Origin: Pirellula sp.
GTDB lineage: Bacteria; Planctomycetota; Planctomycetia; Pirellulales; Pirellulaceae
Assembly: GCA_021299695.1 (NCBI GenBank)
Contig: JAJTEK010000018.1
Coordinates: 1 to 64,000 of the forward strand
Reading direction: 5' to 3'
Length of the DNA: 64,000 nt
The first letter of the stretch is position 1; every line of letters starts with the position of its first letter. Made by a program: the position numbers and the translations under genes. Below, one piece after another: positions 29,253 to 38,154 of this stretch. The notes under the pieces were generated by a model, which saw only the letters and a list, made by a program, of their open reading frames with translations, had not been told where the DNA came from and searched no databases.

Positions 29253-30257
29253 ATGAAACCTTGGGCCATCTACCACGAACACCAACATTGGTTTCGTCCA
29301 CTTTTCGCTGAGCTCGATCGACGAGGGATCCAGACCGTAGCGCTCGATCCGCGCGCCCACTGGTACGATCCGAGCCAACGCGAATCTCCCTACTCCCTGG
29401 TCTTCAATCGCATGAGCCCCTCGGCCTATTTGCGAGGGGGGCTCCAAGGCACCTTTTACACCCTGCAGTGGCTACACCATCTTGAGAGCCTCGGCGTGCC
29501 GGTCATTAACGGCCTGGAAGCTTTCACCATCGAAACGAGCAAAGCTCGCCAACTGACCCTTCTCGAAAACCTTGGGCTCGGATACCCAAGGTCCCGAACG
29601 CTCAATCATCCGAGTCAAATTCCCCAGGCCATCGAGGGGCTTCGTTTCCCGATAGTCTTGAAAGCCAACATCGGAGGGTCCGGTGCCGGTATCGTCCGCT
29701 TCGATACCCCGCAAGCGATCCTCGAGGCAGCCAACGACAACAAACTCGATTTCGGGATCGATCATACGGCACTGGTCCAGGAGTTCATCCCTGCGCGCAA
29801 CGGTCACATCGTTCGCGTGGAATTGCTCGGGGGTAAGTTCCTCTATGCAATCGAGGTGTACACCAACGGCGATTCGTTCAACCTTTGTCCAGCGGACATT
29901 TGCCAACGCTCCGACGGGGTCGAACTGGTCCGATCGGCCTGCCCGATCGATGCGCCCAAGTCCGGGTTAAAAGTCCAAGCATGCACCCCATCGGACGAAA
30001 TCATCGCCGCTTGCGAAGCGATCATGTCCGAGTCGCACATCGATGTCGGCGGGATCGAACTGATGATCGATGACCGAGACTCGAGCGTCGTCTATTACGA
30101 CATCAATGCGCTCTCGAATTTCGTCGCCGACCCAGTCAACGTCATCGGCTTTGACCCGTTTTCGCGTCTAGCGGATTATCTTGTCGAGCGGTACGAGCAA
30201 TCCCAAGCTCAAGCATCCCCAATTCAAGCATCACCAGCTCAGGCAAAACTAGCATGA
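29253..30257 (+). CDS. RimK-like ATP-grasp ligase
   Basis: 334 aa. ATP-grasp features: FPIVLKANIGGSGAGIVRFD (ATP-binding loop), ALVQEFIPARNGHIVRVELL, and the metal-binding end GGIELMIDDRDSSVVYYDINALSNF. The layout is that of the RimK/MysC/LysX-like carboxylate-amine ligases of about 300 residues. The stop overlaps the start of the next gene by 4 bp (ATGA), so the ligase is coupled to the monooxygenase-cyclase fusion. The C-terminus holds a short QASP repeat from a 15-bp duplication. With a cyclase next door, it may attach an amino acid to a cyclitol-like product, as in mycosporine synthesis; this is inference. Confidence 0.82.
   Translation: MKPWAIYHEHQHWFRPLFAELDRRGIQTVALDPRAHWYDPSQRESPYSLVFNRMSPSAYLRGGLQGTFYTLQWLHHLESLGVPVINGLEAFTIETSKARQLTLLENLGLGYPRSRTLNHPSQIPQAIEGLRFPIVLKANIGGSGAGIVRFDTPQAILEAANDNKLDFGIDHTALVQEFIPARNGHIVRVELLGGKFLYAIEVYTNGDSFNLCPADICQRSDGVELVRSACPIDAPKSGLKVQACTPSDEIIAACEAIMSESHIDVGGIELMIDDRDSSVVYYDINALSNFVADPVNVIGFDPFSRLADYLVERYEQSQAQASPIQASPAQAKLA
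30210..30239. repeat. 15-bp duplication at ligase C-terminus
   Basis: Two copies of a 15-bp unit starting caagcatc extend the C-terminus of the ATP-grasp ligase by QASP-type pentapeptides. Confidence 0.75.
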
Positions 30258-32422
30258 TGCGATTCGGATACTGGTTACCCGTCTTCGGTGGTTGGCTCAG
30301 GAACGTTCCCGACGAGGCCATGGAGGGGACCTGGGACTACTGCAAGCGGCTTGCGCAACGGAGCGAACAACTCGGTTTCGACTTGAGTTTGATCGCCGAA
30401 TTGAACCTCAACGACATCAAAGGGCCCGATGCCCCCTCGCTCGACGCGTGGTCGACGGCCGCTGCGCTGATGGCCCTGACCGAGCGCATCGAGTGGATGG
30501 TCGCCGTACGCCCCACCTTCCACGCGCCGGCACTGCTGGCCAAACAAGCTGCCAACATCGACCACATCGGAGGAGCGGGGCGACTGAGCCTCAACGTCGT
30601 ATCGAGCTGGTGGCAAGACGAAGCTGAAAAATACGGCGTCGAATTCGAGCAACACGATCGACGCTACCAACGGACTAGCGAATGGCTCGATATCGTCGAT
30701 GCCCTTTGGAGCAAAGACGGAGTGGATTACCAAGGAGAGTTCTATCGGATCAAGCAATCGATACTCCAACCCAAGCCCCTGACGAAGCCAAGACCGACCA
30801 TCTATGCCGGAGGGGAATCCGAATCGGCCAAGGAGTTGATCGCCTCGAAATGCGATGGGTACCTCATGCACGGCGATCCGCCCGAGCGCGTCGCACTGAA
30901 GATCCAGGATATGCGAGCCCGACGCGATCGGCTTGGACTTCCTCCCATGAAATTCGGTGTGGCAGCTTACGCGATCTGCCGAGACACCGAGCAACAAGCC
31001 GCCCAGGAAGTTCGCCGCATCACCGACGTGAAACAATCCGCCTCAGGATACCAAAACTACCAGCAATGGATCGCTGGGACTCAGTTGGAGCGCCAAGTGA
31101 GCCTCGAAGACTACTCGGTGAGCAATCGCGGGCTCAGGGCCGGATTGATCGGTTCGCACCGACAAGTCCAAGACCGAATCGGCGAGTTCCAAACACGCCG
31201 CTGTTGCGTCCTCCATCCTGCCGCTGTAACGAAAATGTCCTCGATCCCCTGGTCGATCTCCGAAGATTCCTTGGACGTCAACTTCTCCGTCCCCCAGCTC
31301 CTGAGGCTCCGTTTTACCCGGGACTGTTTCGGAGCCGACTGGGAAAACCTCTTGCCCCTGTTCCACAGCGACACAGGGCGGGCCCGCATGCAGTGGTGGG
31401 TCGACCAATCGGTCGCCGACGCCCAACCCGAAATCATGCCGAGCATCCATCGCAGGCTCCAAGAGCATCGCTCCGACTTGGAATTGGTTTCGGACATCCA
31501 GCTTATTGCCGGCGGCGAGCAAGTCAAGAACGACACCAAGTGCGTCGATCACATCTTCTCGACCATCGAACGAGACGGGCTCGATCGTCGATCCTACATC
31601 ATGGTTGTCGGCGGTGGGGCGGTGCTCGATGCGGTTGGCTATGCGGCCGGGATCGCCCACCGGGGGATCCGATTGGTCCGATTCCCCACCACGACGTTGG
31701 CCCAAGCCGACTCGGGGGTCGGGGTCAAAAACGCGATCAACGCCTTTGGGAAGAAGAACTGGAAAGGGACGTTCGCCGTTCCCTGGGGAGTGGTCAACGA
31801 TCAAGGGTTGCTTGCCAAACTCCCAGATAGAGACTTCCGAGCTGGCTTTTCCGAGTCGGTCAAAGTTTCGCTCCTGAAGAGTCCTTCGGCGTTCCGCTTT
31901 CTATGCCAACATGCCAAGGATATCGCCGCTAGGGATTGGACGGCTGTGATGCCAGCGATCCGCTCGAGCGTGCTCATGCACTTGCATCACATCACCCACG
32001 GAGGGGATCCCTTCGAAATGCAGGAAGCCCGACCGTTGGACTTTGGCCACTGGTCGGCGCACAAGCTTGAGCAGATCACCCAGTATCGACTTCGACACGG
32101 CGAGGCCGTCTCGATCGGAGTGGCGCTCGATACGCTCTATTCGCATCTACAGTTCGGACTAGACCGACACGATGCCTTGAGTGCCGTGCAAGCGCTGCTC
32201 GATCTGCACCTACCCGTTTACGATTCGGCGTTGGAATCCAATACGGTTTTCGAGGGACTTGAAGAATTTCGACAGCACCTAGGAGGCCGACTGACGCTGA
32301 CGATGCTCAAGAGTCTCGGTCACGTGCAAACCGTCCATGAGGTCAACCAGCAAGTCATGGAGCAAGCGATCGAGTGGCTTGGTGAGATCCACGCCAAGCA
32401 GTACGCCTTGCAACCTTCCTGA
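30254..32422 (+). CDS. Fusion: luciferase-like flavin monooxygenase + EboD-like sugar-phosphate cyclase
   Basis: 722 aa. Residues 1-313 are an LLM-class flavin monooxygenase close to SsuD (MRFGYWLPVFGGWLRNV, GGAGRLSLNVVSSWWQDEAEKYG, YAGGESESAKELIASKCDGY), but the last 30-50 residues of that family are missing. From about M328 the protein is a 3-dehydroquinate-synthase-like cyclase of the EboD branch: NAD loop MVVGGGAVLDAVGYAAGIAH, PTTTLAQADSGVGVKNAINA, and metal ligands in FSESVKVSLL, DFGHWSAHKLE and HGEAVSIGV. EboD-type enzymes sit with the sugar-phosphate cyclases acting on C7 sugar phosphates. Fusion of the two is unusual. The alternative is a small deletion that joined two genes; an internal ATG at 31235 could still start the cyclase alone. 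Confidence 0.85.
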   Translation: MMRFGYWLPVFGGWLRNVPDEAMEGTWDYCKRLAQRSEQLGFDLSLIAELNLNDIKGPDAPSLDAWSTAAALMALTERIEWMVAVRPTFHAPALLAKQAANIDHIGGAGRLSLNVVSSWWQDEAEKYGVEFEQHDRRYQRTSEWLDIVDALWSKDGVDYQGEFYRIKQSILQPKPLTKPRPTIYAGGESESAKELIASKCDGYLMHGDPPERVALKIQDMRARRDRLGLPPMKFGVAAYAICRDTEQQAAQEVRRITDVKQSASGYQNYQQWIAGTQLERQVSLEDYSVSNRGLRAGLIGSHRQVQDRIGEFQTRRCCVLHPAAVTKMSSIPWSISEDSLDVNFSVPQLLRLRFTRDCFGADWENLLPLFHSDTGRARMQWWVDQSVADAQPEIMPSIHRRLQEHRSDLELVSDIQLIAGGEQVKNDTKCVDHIFSTIERDGLDRRSYIMVVGGGAVLDAVGYAAGIAHRGIRLVRFPTTTLAQADSGVGVKNAINAFGKKNWKGTFAVPWGVVNDQGLLAKLPDRDFRAGFSESVKVSLLKSPSAFRFLCQHAKDIAARDWTAVMPAIRSSVLMHLHHITHGGDPFEMQEARPLDFGHWSAHKLEQITQYRLRHGEAVSIGVALDTLYSHLQFGLDRHDALSAVQALLDLHLPVYDSALESNTVFEGLEEFRQHLGGRLTLTMLKSLGHVQTVHEVNQQVMEQAIEWLGEIHAKQYALQPS

Positions 32423-32483
32423 GAACCCGCGCGCTCCGTAGACCGCAAGTCGAAAGACATACCGAGGGCGGCGTCGTTTAAAC

Positions 32484-32690
32484 CCGTGAGCTGACCAGTA
32501 ACGCCTCGTCGGTCCGTAAAATGGGGCTTCGACCCGTTCGTGGATGGATGTAACCCTTATCGAGCGGGGACTGTCCCCGGTTTCTTGTCATTTTCATTGG
32601 AAGAGCAGATCATTCCCCTAGCGCACCTGGAATGAGGTGGCGCAATTTAGCATAGACTGGGTGACGCGGGGACTGCCCCCGGGCGAGGGT
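32484..32690. repeat. R1/R2 repeat fragments
   Basis: Most of the 296-bp gap between the cyclase fusion and the SDR gene. It holds a partial R1 module (aacccgtgagctgacc to cgacccgttcgtgg) and two R2 palindromes (cggggactgtccccgg near 32570 and gcggggactgcccccggg near 32664). This is the left limit of the repeat-rich accessory region. Confidence 0.8.
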
Positions 32691-32718
32691 TTGGGAATGC
32701 TAACAAAGGAGAGGGTAG

Positions 32719-33486
32719 ATGCGAGGGAAAGTTGCTTTGATTACTGGGTCGACTAGCGGGATCGGTCTAACGATCGCTACCGAACTCGCCCGCCAAGGTG
32801 CTGATGTCCTGCTCCACGGTCTTGGACCCCATGAAGAAGCACTCCATGATCTGAGCCTCCTGGGACCTCGCATCGCTTATCACCCCGCCGATCTGCGTTG
32901 CCCCGATCAAATCCAGGAACTCGTTGAATTCTGCTCGTCCCAACTCGGTCCCATCGATATCCTCGTTAACAATGCAGGAATCCAATTCGTTGCTCCGGTC
33001 GAACAATTCCCGACTCATCAATGGGATGATGTACTCGCCGTGAACCTCTCGGCACCCTTTCATATCACTCGACTCGCCCTGCCTTCCATGCGACTTCGTA
33101 ACTGGGGCCGTATCATAAATATCGCGTCCGTTCACGGTCTTGTCGCTTCCCCTCTAAAATCGGCTTACGTTGCCGCAAAACATGGTCTTGTCGGTTTCAC
33201 CAAAGCTGTCGCCCTCGAAACCGCTTCTACCAACGTCACCGTCAATGCAATCTGCCCAGGCTGGGTCCTAACCCCGCTAGTCCAAAAACAAATCGATGAT
33301 AGGGTTTCTAAAAGGAACATTTCCCCGGCCGATGCTGCTATGGAACTTCTTGTCGAAAAACAACCCTCCCACCAATTTGTCACCCCACAACAAATTGCAG
33401 ATCTCGTTGTCTTCCTCTGCTCTCCTCACGCAACCTCCATCCGCGGTGCCGCTTGGAATATCGATGGCGGTTGGCTCGCTCAATAA
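32719..33486 (+). CDS. Short-chain dehydrogenase, 3-hydroxybutyrate-dehydrogenase-like
   Basis: 255 aa with the complete classical SDR set: VALITGSTSGIGLTIATELA, ILVNNAGIQFVAPVEQFP, IINIASVHGLVASPLKSAYVAAKHG (catalytic Ser, Tyr, Lys), and CPGWVLTPLVQKQI. VHGLVASPLKSAYVAAKHGL and VTPQQIADLVVFLCSPHATS match the D-beta-hydroxybutyrate dehydrogenase group, which interconverts acetoacetate and 3-hydroxybutyrate with NAD. The start has a good SD (aaaggagaggg). Third-position usage looks less GC-rich than in the left part, and both flanks carry R2 repeats, so recent transfer is plausible. Confidence 0.88.
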   Translation: MRGKVALITGSTSGIGLTIATELARQGADVLLHGLGPHEEALHDLSLLGPRIAYHPADLRCPDQIQELVEFCSSQLGPIDILVNNAGIQFVAPVEQFPTHQWDDVLAVNLSAPFHITRLALPSMRLRNWGRIINIASVHGLVASPLKSAYVAAKHGLVGFTKAVALETASTNVTVNAICPGWVLTPLVQKQIDDRVSKRNISPADAAMELLVEKQPSHQFVTPQQIADLVVFLCSPHATSIRGAAWNIDGGWLAQ

Positions 33487-33498
33487 CCCTCATCGCTC

Positions 33499-33765
33499 GC
33501 GGACAGTCCCCGGTTTCTTGCTAGCAACCCGTGAGCCAACCAGCGCAAGCGAGCTGGGCGATTTAACCAATCCCGCCAGGAAGCTGCGTCTGGGCTTTGA
33601 TCAGACCAGCAACGCCTCGTCGGCCCGTAAATGGGGCTCCGACCCGTTTGTGGATAAACGCGATAGAAACGTCACGTACACGCACGGCCTCGGAGGGCCA
33701 TGCTACGGTTGGAAAAAAATACGTGGCCCTAATCGCGCGGGGACTGTTCCCGGTTGCTTGCCAAG
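33499..33765. repeat. R2-R1-R2 repeat block
   Basis: R2 at about 33499, a full R1 from about 33526 to 33719 (gtgagccaaccagcgcaagc to ccatgctacggttggaaaaa) and R2 at 33737. The ORF calls 33296..33814 and 33563..33775 come from reading this repeat and are not genes. Confidence 0.85.
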
Positions 33766-33778
33766 CGATTTCCAAAGA

Positions 33779-34555
33779 CTAAGCCAATTTCGAAAAATTG
33801 AAGTGGATCGTTAAAAGCCCTTTTTCTAGATAAGGCTTCGTTACACACAGTTCAAAATCGCCCGATCTTGGATGCGAAACGACGTCGGCAAATATTCGCT
33901 CTCCAATATGGCTACCATTGATTACGATTGATTTCGCAATTGCTCGAAGGCAATGCTCTAGGCTCTCCCCTTCAATCTTAGCGGTGAAATCAACTGCAAG
34001 CGTTGGATGCTCTTTCAAGACAAGGCAGACATCGACTGTTGAACCTTGGGGTAATTTATAGTTTTTAGGGATACGAGCAGAAAGTACAAACCCTTTTTCA
34101 TGGCCCCCCAGCGATGCGTTCTCAGGTGCCGTCCTTTGCAATTCGGCCCCAAAAGTATTCGGAGATGCCTTCGTGAGCTTAAAATTCACGCCGGCACATG
34201 CAATCGGAGCTCCATTGCGAAAAATCGCTGTTTCAGAGAACCGCAGGGCGGTACTGTCGGAAGATATGCGATCGTTGTAATAGTTTGATCCCGCTCCTGG
34301 CCACATCATTACGTCGCCCTCTTTGACCATGGCGACTGGATCGATCCGAACCTTTAATTCGGTTGAAGTCGCTCCTTCCTGCGCGCGTCCGCAGGCTCCG
34401 AGATTGCCAAGTACAACACAGTTATTCCTGACATACTTTGAAAAACCTGTCCCCTTGAGAGTTACGATTGTACCCTCATGACCCTCGACTGGAGAAACTG
34501 ATGTTATCACCGTCGCTTGATCGACGATATACAAACCATGGTCATCCGTTTTCAT
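33779..34555 (-). CDS. IPT/TIG domain protein
   Basis: About 258 aa from the ATG at 34555 (MKTDDHGLYIVDQATVITSVSP); the longer tracked ORF adds 63 residues of unconvincing sequence. The N-terminal part is an IPT/TIG Ig-like domain (VITSVSPVEGHEGTIVTLKGTGFS, CVVLGNLGACGRAQEGATSTELKV), found in surface receptors and transport proteins. The rest looks all-beta without a motif I know. No signal peptide is visible at the chosen start. It lies alone between repeat blocks; its base composition is more AT-rich than that of the core genes. Function unknown. Confidence 0.65.
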   Translation of the reverse strand: MKTDDHGLYIVDQATVITSVSPVEGHEGTIVTLKGTGFSKYVRNNCVVLGNLGACGRAQEGATSTELKVRIDPVAMVKEGDVMMWPGAGSNYYNDRISSDSTALRFSETAIFRNGAPIACAGVNFKLTKASPNTFGAELQRTAPENASLGGHEKGFVLSARIPKNYKLPQGSTVDVCLVLKEHPTLAVDFTAKIEGESLEHCLRAIAKSIVINGSHIGERIFADVVSHPRSGDFELCVTKPYLEKGLLTIHFNFSKLA

Positions 34556-35567
34556 CGCCAAATTCCTTAACTTCGAGTTACATAGCGAGTTGCCAGCCAC
34601 ATCGCAGTGTGGATGGGTTACTGAGCAACCACGTTGAAAAAAGCTTACACCAGCAAGAGAAGCATTTAAAACCCCGAGTATTTCCAGCGAGATCGCCCGC
34701 TGAGTACGACGACCAATACTTGCATAATGACTTGAATGCGACAACTCTCATTTGTAGGGAAATGGGGTCTAAGTCATTGAAATGGCGGAAAGAACCACCC
34801 TTTTCTCGACCATATCTCATGGCCCTCTGTACGATACCATTGGCTAATTGCTATCGGACAAGACTAAATCTTGTATCGTGGTAACTTCAACCAATTGAAA
34901 ATCCCTTTTGGTTCGATGTACGCTCGTAACCGTCCACAGATCGGTTCGTGGGTTTTAGCGAACTGACCTATAGACAACGACAAGCATTTTCCTGCCAAAT
35001 GCATGGATGAACATTACGCTATTGCGCGGGGACTGCCGCCGGTTTCTTGCCATCGCGCGGGGACTGTCCCCGGTTTCTTGCCTTTTGCCCCAACGGGGCG
35101 CAAGGTGAAAGCCCAGGGCAACGCCCTGTGGGCTCGAACGTTGAAATAGAGCCCCGCCCTGAAGGGGCGGGACTCAACGGCGCGGAAATCCATGCGTCGT
35201 CTTACCCAGGGCGGCGCTTCGCTTTGCCCTGGGCTATCTCATTTTGCCCCGTTGGGGCGGGGAAACAAAAAACCCCCACCGCGCGGGGACTTTCCCCGGC
35301 TTCTTGTCCCCGGGTGCTTGTTCAAGATGTGATATATTGTCCTTTCTGGCCAATTCAGGCTTGCCAAATGCGATTTTTAGTTATACTTTAGTTATATCGA
35401 GCCGATGGAAGAATTGCAACACACTGACCTTCCGCCTCGGCAAGATGTGCGGATCTGCTTGCCGGCGTTCCGGGATGCCCACGTGATTTTCCCCAGGTTG
35501 TCTGGCCGAGCAAGACTACGTCGGCAGGTACTGAAACTGCAGTGGTGGACAACCCCTTTGGATTACC
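34556..35567. other. Gene-free region with R2-R3-R2 repeat block
   Basis: From 34556 to about 35015 I see no convincing gene. From 35018 to 35310 there are two R2 palindromes, a full R3 module (ttttgccccaacggggcg to ttttgccccgttggggcg) and a third R2. An AT-rich stretch at 35330-35400 (gcgatttttagttatacttt) could be promoter DNA for the XRE/GNAT genes, though its -35 spacing is poor. Confidence 0.6.
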
Positions 35568-35703
35568 ATGAGCACAACATCAACGACAGACACACTTCGC
35601 GAGAATTCGAATACCGCGATCCTGAGGCTTATTCTTTCTTTGCGCGTGGAATACTCTGCTTGACCAGTTCCACTTACTGCCCGATGACGAAGGTCGTTAC
35701 GGG

Positions 35704-36144
35704 ATGGATCTGGCTCGATCAGAGGCAGGAGCCGCCGAGCGTTTTCCAACGCTTGCAAGAGAAGTCGAACAGATGGATTCCCAAGAAGCGTTGTTTTCGG
35801 ATCGGCTTCGTCAGATCATGAAAGACAAAAACATCACTCAACAACAACTGGCTGAGCGTATCGAATGCTCCCAGCCTGCGATTTCTCAAATGCTCAATCG
35901 AAAGTGTCGCCCTCAAAGAAAAACGCTAGACAAGATCGCGTCAGCACTCAGTGTCGACGTGCTTGAACTTTGGCCTGACTTGGAGATTATTCATTACATG
36001 GATGAGATTGCAGCAGCAGAATCAGACGGCTATGTCATGAGCGAATCCGAGGCACGCGGACTTCGCGGCAATAGCCAGCCACGTTCGAGTATCCGAGGCA
36101 AGCCTCTGAGATCACGAAAGGATCTCAAGACCAACGATGGATGA
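35704..36144 (+). CDS. XRE-family HTH regulator, likely antitoxin partner of GNAT gene
   Basis: 146 aa from the ATG at 35704; an ATG at 35773 is a second possible start. The HTH_3 domain is complete (LRQIMKDKNITQQQLAERIECSQPAISQMLNRKCRPQRKTLDKIASALSVDVLELWPDL), followed by a charged tail. The stop overlaps the GNAT start by 8 bp, as in toxin-antitoxin pairs. Upstream, a short frame starting ATG 35568 (MSTTSTTDTLRENSNTAILR) ends at 35663 and would join this frame (LLDQFHLLPDDEGRYG) after a single-base change, so the original N-terminus may have been longer. Confidence 0.78.
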   Translation: MDLARSEAGAAERFPTLAREVEQMDSQEALFSDRLRQIMKDKNITQQQLAERIECSQPAISQMLNRKCRPQRKTLDKIASALSVDVLELWPDLEIIHYMDEIAAAESDGYVMSESEARGLRGNSQPRSSIRGKPLRSRKDLKTNDG

Positions 36145-36676
36145 GTTTGAGCTTTTCGCCGACGAATTCACCGAAGCCGACCAAGAAGACTTGGTCGGCT
36201 TTTCTTGTGGGGATAGCACTTCGGGGCGTTTATGTACGGAATGGATTTCCGGTTCTGGTGTCCTGGATTCTTTGAAACGAAAAACGAAAGTTTGGATTTA
36301 CCGGAATCAAACGGAAAATGTCGTTGGCTACAGCTCAGTGGGATTCGTGAAATGGCACTGGCCATTACCGGACGGAGCCTACACGACGGTGCTGTATATC
36401 CCAATGATTGGAATTGACCAGAGGTACCATGGGCAGCCACCGGAGAAAGAATGGCGGTACTCGCATCAGATCATGAATCACTTGATATCGAGTTGCCATC
36501 GAATGAATGGTGAACGCAAGCAAGAACTCAAGCAACCTGTTGAGTGGCTGACCTTAAAGGTATTGCCCGACAATGCCGGCGCAATTCGGTTATACAACCA
36601 ATTCGGCTTTGAACTCATTGGGAACATCGAACAAAAACATGGACTTCGAGTGATGAAGCATCGTTTGGCCGAGTAG
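36137..36676 (+). CDS. GNAT-family N-acetyltransferase
   Basis: 179 aa. Late GNAT motifs are visible: a beta-4/5 segment with YIPMIGIDQRYHGQ and the C-terminal LKVLPDNAGAIRLYNQFGFELIG, where the Asn-Ala-x-x-x-Tyr and GF signature marks acetyl-CoA binding. Several GNAT proteins act as toxins that acetylate charged tRNAs, usually next to an RHH or HTH antitoxin. The 8-bp overlap with the XRE gene suggests such a pair, but an ordinary modifying enzyme is equally possible from sequence alone. It lies in the repeat-rich accessory region. Confidence 0.78.
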   Translation: MDEFELFADEFTEADQEDLVGFSCGDSTSGRLCTEWISGSGVLDSLKRKTKVWIYRNQTENVVGYSSVGFVKWHWPLPDGAYTTVLYIPMIGIDQRYHGQPPEKEWRYSHQIMNHLISSCHRMNGERKQELKQPVEWLTLKVLPDNAGAIRLYNQFGFELIGNIEQKHGLRVMKHRLAE

Positions 36677-37460
36677 TCAGTCGCAGTGGTTATCGATACG
36701 TCTCCGGACGATTCGTTCCCTTTTGAAGGCATGTCCTCTACCTTTTTATAGGCCTTGGACCCGGTGAGCGCATTTGCAACTTTTGAATTCTCCGACCCGT
36801 TTGTGGATGGACGCCACGCTATCGCGCGGGGACTGTCTCTGGTTTCTTGCTAATATTCGCTAATTGCGATCCCTGATATTCGCTTGGCACCCCTTCGCCC
36901 CCGGGGTTTTGGCCGGGGGAGAAAGGGGCGGGGGGGATGAGGGGGCCGACCGCGCGTAAGGCTGTTTGGCTCTTCACCTAAAGCCTAACGCCTGCTCGGA
37001 TTGGGTCCGACCGCGCATCAGGGCTGTTTCGCCCGCGCGCGGGGACTGCCCCCGGGTTTTTTCCAGCCGCCTGCGGCGGGCGCGTTGGGTTTTGGACAGT
37101 GTTGACTGGATTGACCGTGTTGACTGGATTGACGGCGGACGTTGTTGACCTCGTTGACAGTGTCCACTCTGTCCGCTCTCAACACAGTCAATCCAGTCAA
37201 CACCGTCAATCCAGTCAAAAAAGCCTCCGCCCTCAGGCGGCGTGGCTGTTTGCCCTGTGGGTTCGAACGTCGCAATAGAGTCCCGCCCTGAAGAGGCGGA
37301 ACTCAACGGCGCGGAAATCCATTCGCGGACGAACCCAGGGCGGCGCTTCGCTTTGCCCTGGGCTATTTCATTTTGCCCCTTTGGGGCGGGGAAATGAAAA
37401 AACCCCGGGGGCGGTCCGTCTCATCATCACGTTATGGAATGTATTTCGGCGATTTCGTTT
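36677..37460. other. Gene-free region with R1/R2/R3 fragments and long inverted repeat
   Basis: No gene is supported. It holds partial R1 and R2 (36791-36852), an R2-like palindrome (37039-37062), a long inverted repeat (37102-37218, listed separately) and a partial R3 (37238-37400). The ORFs called here translate repeats (for example VDWIDRVDWIDG). Confidence 0.65.
37102..37218. repeat. 32-bp inverted repeat built of 14-bp tandem units
   Basis: The left arm 37102-37133 is two copies of ttgactggattgac separated by 4 bp; the right arm 37187-37218 is its reverse complement (gtcaatccagtcaa twice) with a single mismatch in the spacer. The 53-bp centre also contains GTTGAC motifs. The structure could form a long hairpin in RNA or single-stranded DNA. 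Confidence 0.9.
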
Positions 37461-37945
37461 AACCCGTAGCCAACGGCGTAGGACTTAACCAAGTCCCCCA
37501 GGACGCTGCGTTTGGGCTTTGATCTGACCAGCAACGCCTCATCGGCCCGTAAAATGGGGCTTCGACCCGTTTGTGGATAAGCGCGATCGATTCGTCATCT
37601 ACACGCACGGCCTCGGAGGGCCATGCTACGGTTGGTGCCTCGTCGGCCCGTAAAATGGGGCTCCGACCTGTTTGTGGATGAACGCTACGCTATCGCGCGG
37701 GGACTGTCCCCGGTTGCTTGCCTTTTGCCCCAACGGGGCGCAAGGTGATAGCCCAGGGCAACGCCCTGTGGGTTCGAACGTCGAAATAGAGTCCCGCCCT
37801 GAAGGGGCGGAACTCAACGGCGCGGAAATCCATGCGTCGACTAACCCAGGGGGGCGCTTCGCTTTGCCCTGGGCTATCTCATTTTGCCCCTTTGGGGCGG
37901 GGAAGCAAAAAAAACCCCACCGCGCGGGGACTGTCCCCGGTTGCC
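37461..37945. repeat. R1-R1(partial)-R2-R3-R2 repeat block
   Basis: A divergent R1 (37461-37636) is followed by a second partial R1 (37637-37690), an R2, a complete R3 (about 37720-37915) and an R2 (37921). The whole block is tandemly arranged with no space for a gene; the 249-aa ORF on the minus strand is an artefact of it. Confidence 0.85.
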
Positions 37946-38154
37946 CGTCGTCCCGCTCCGGCCGCAACCCGCATCGGGATTCCGGAGGGATCCAATCCAT
38001 TAGCCAGAGGTAGTCGAATCGCCACCCCCGGTGGATGACGTAGAGAGCCGCAAAATGGGCTTTCACGACAGGGCAGAACCGCTCAACACGTTCGATTTCG
38101 CGATCGAATCGGCCGTCAGCGACGGAAACAAAGCAAGCATTCCGCCAGCCTACG

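Noticed and set aside
35405-35821. 138-aa plus-strand ORF
   Set aside because: It overlaps the XRE gene in another frame and its composition looks like shadow coding; the frame from 35568 is more protein-like.
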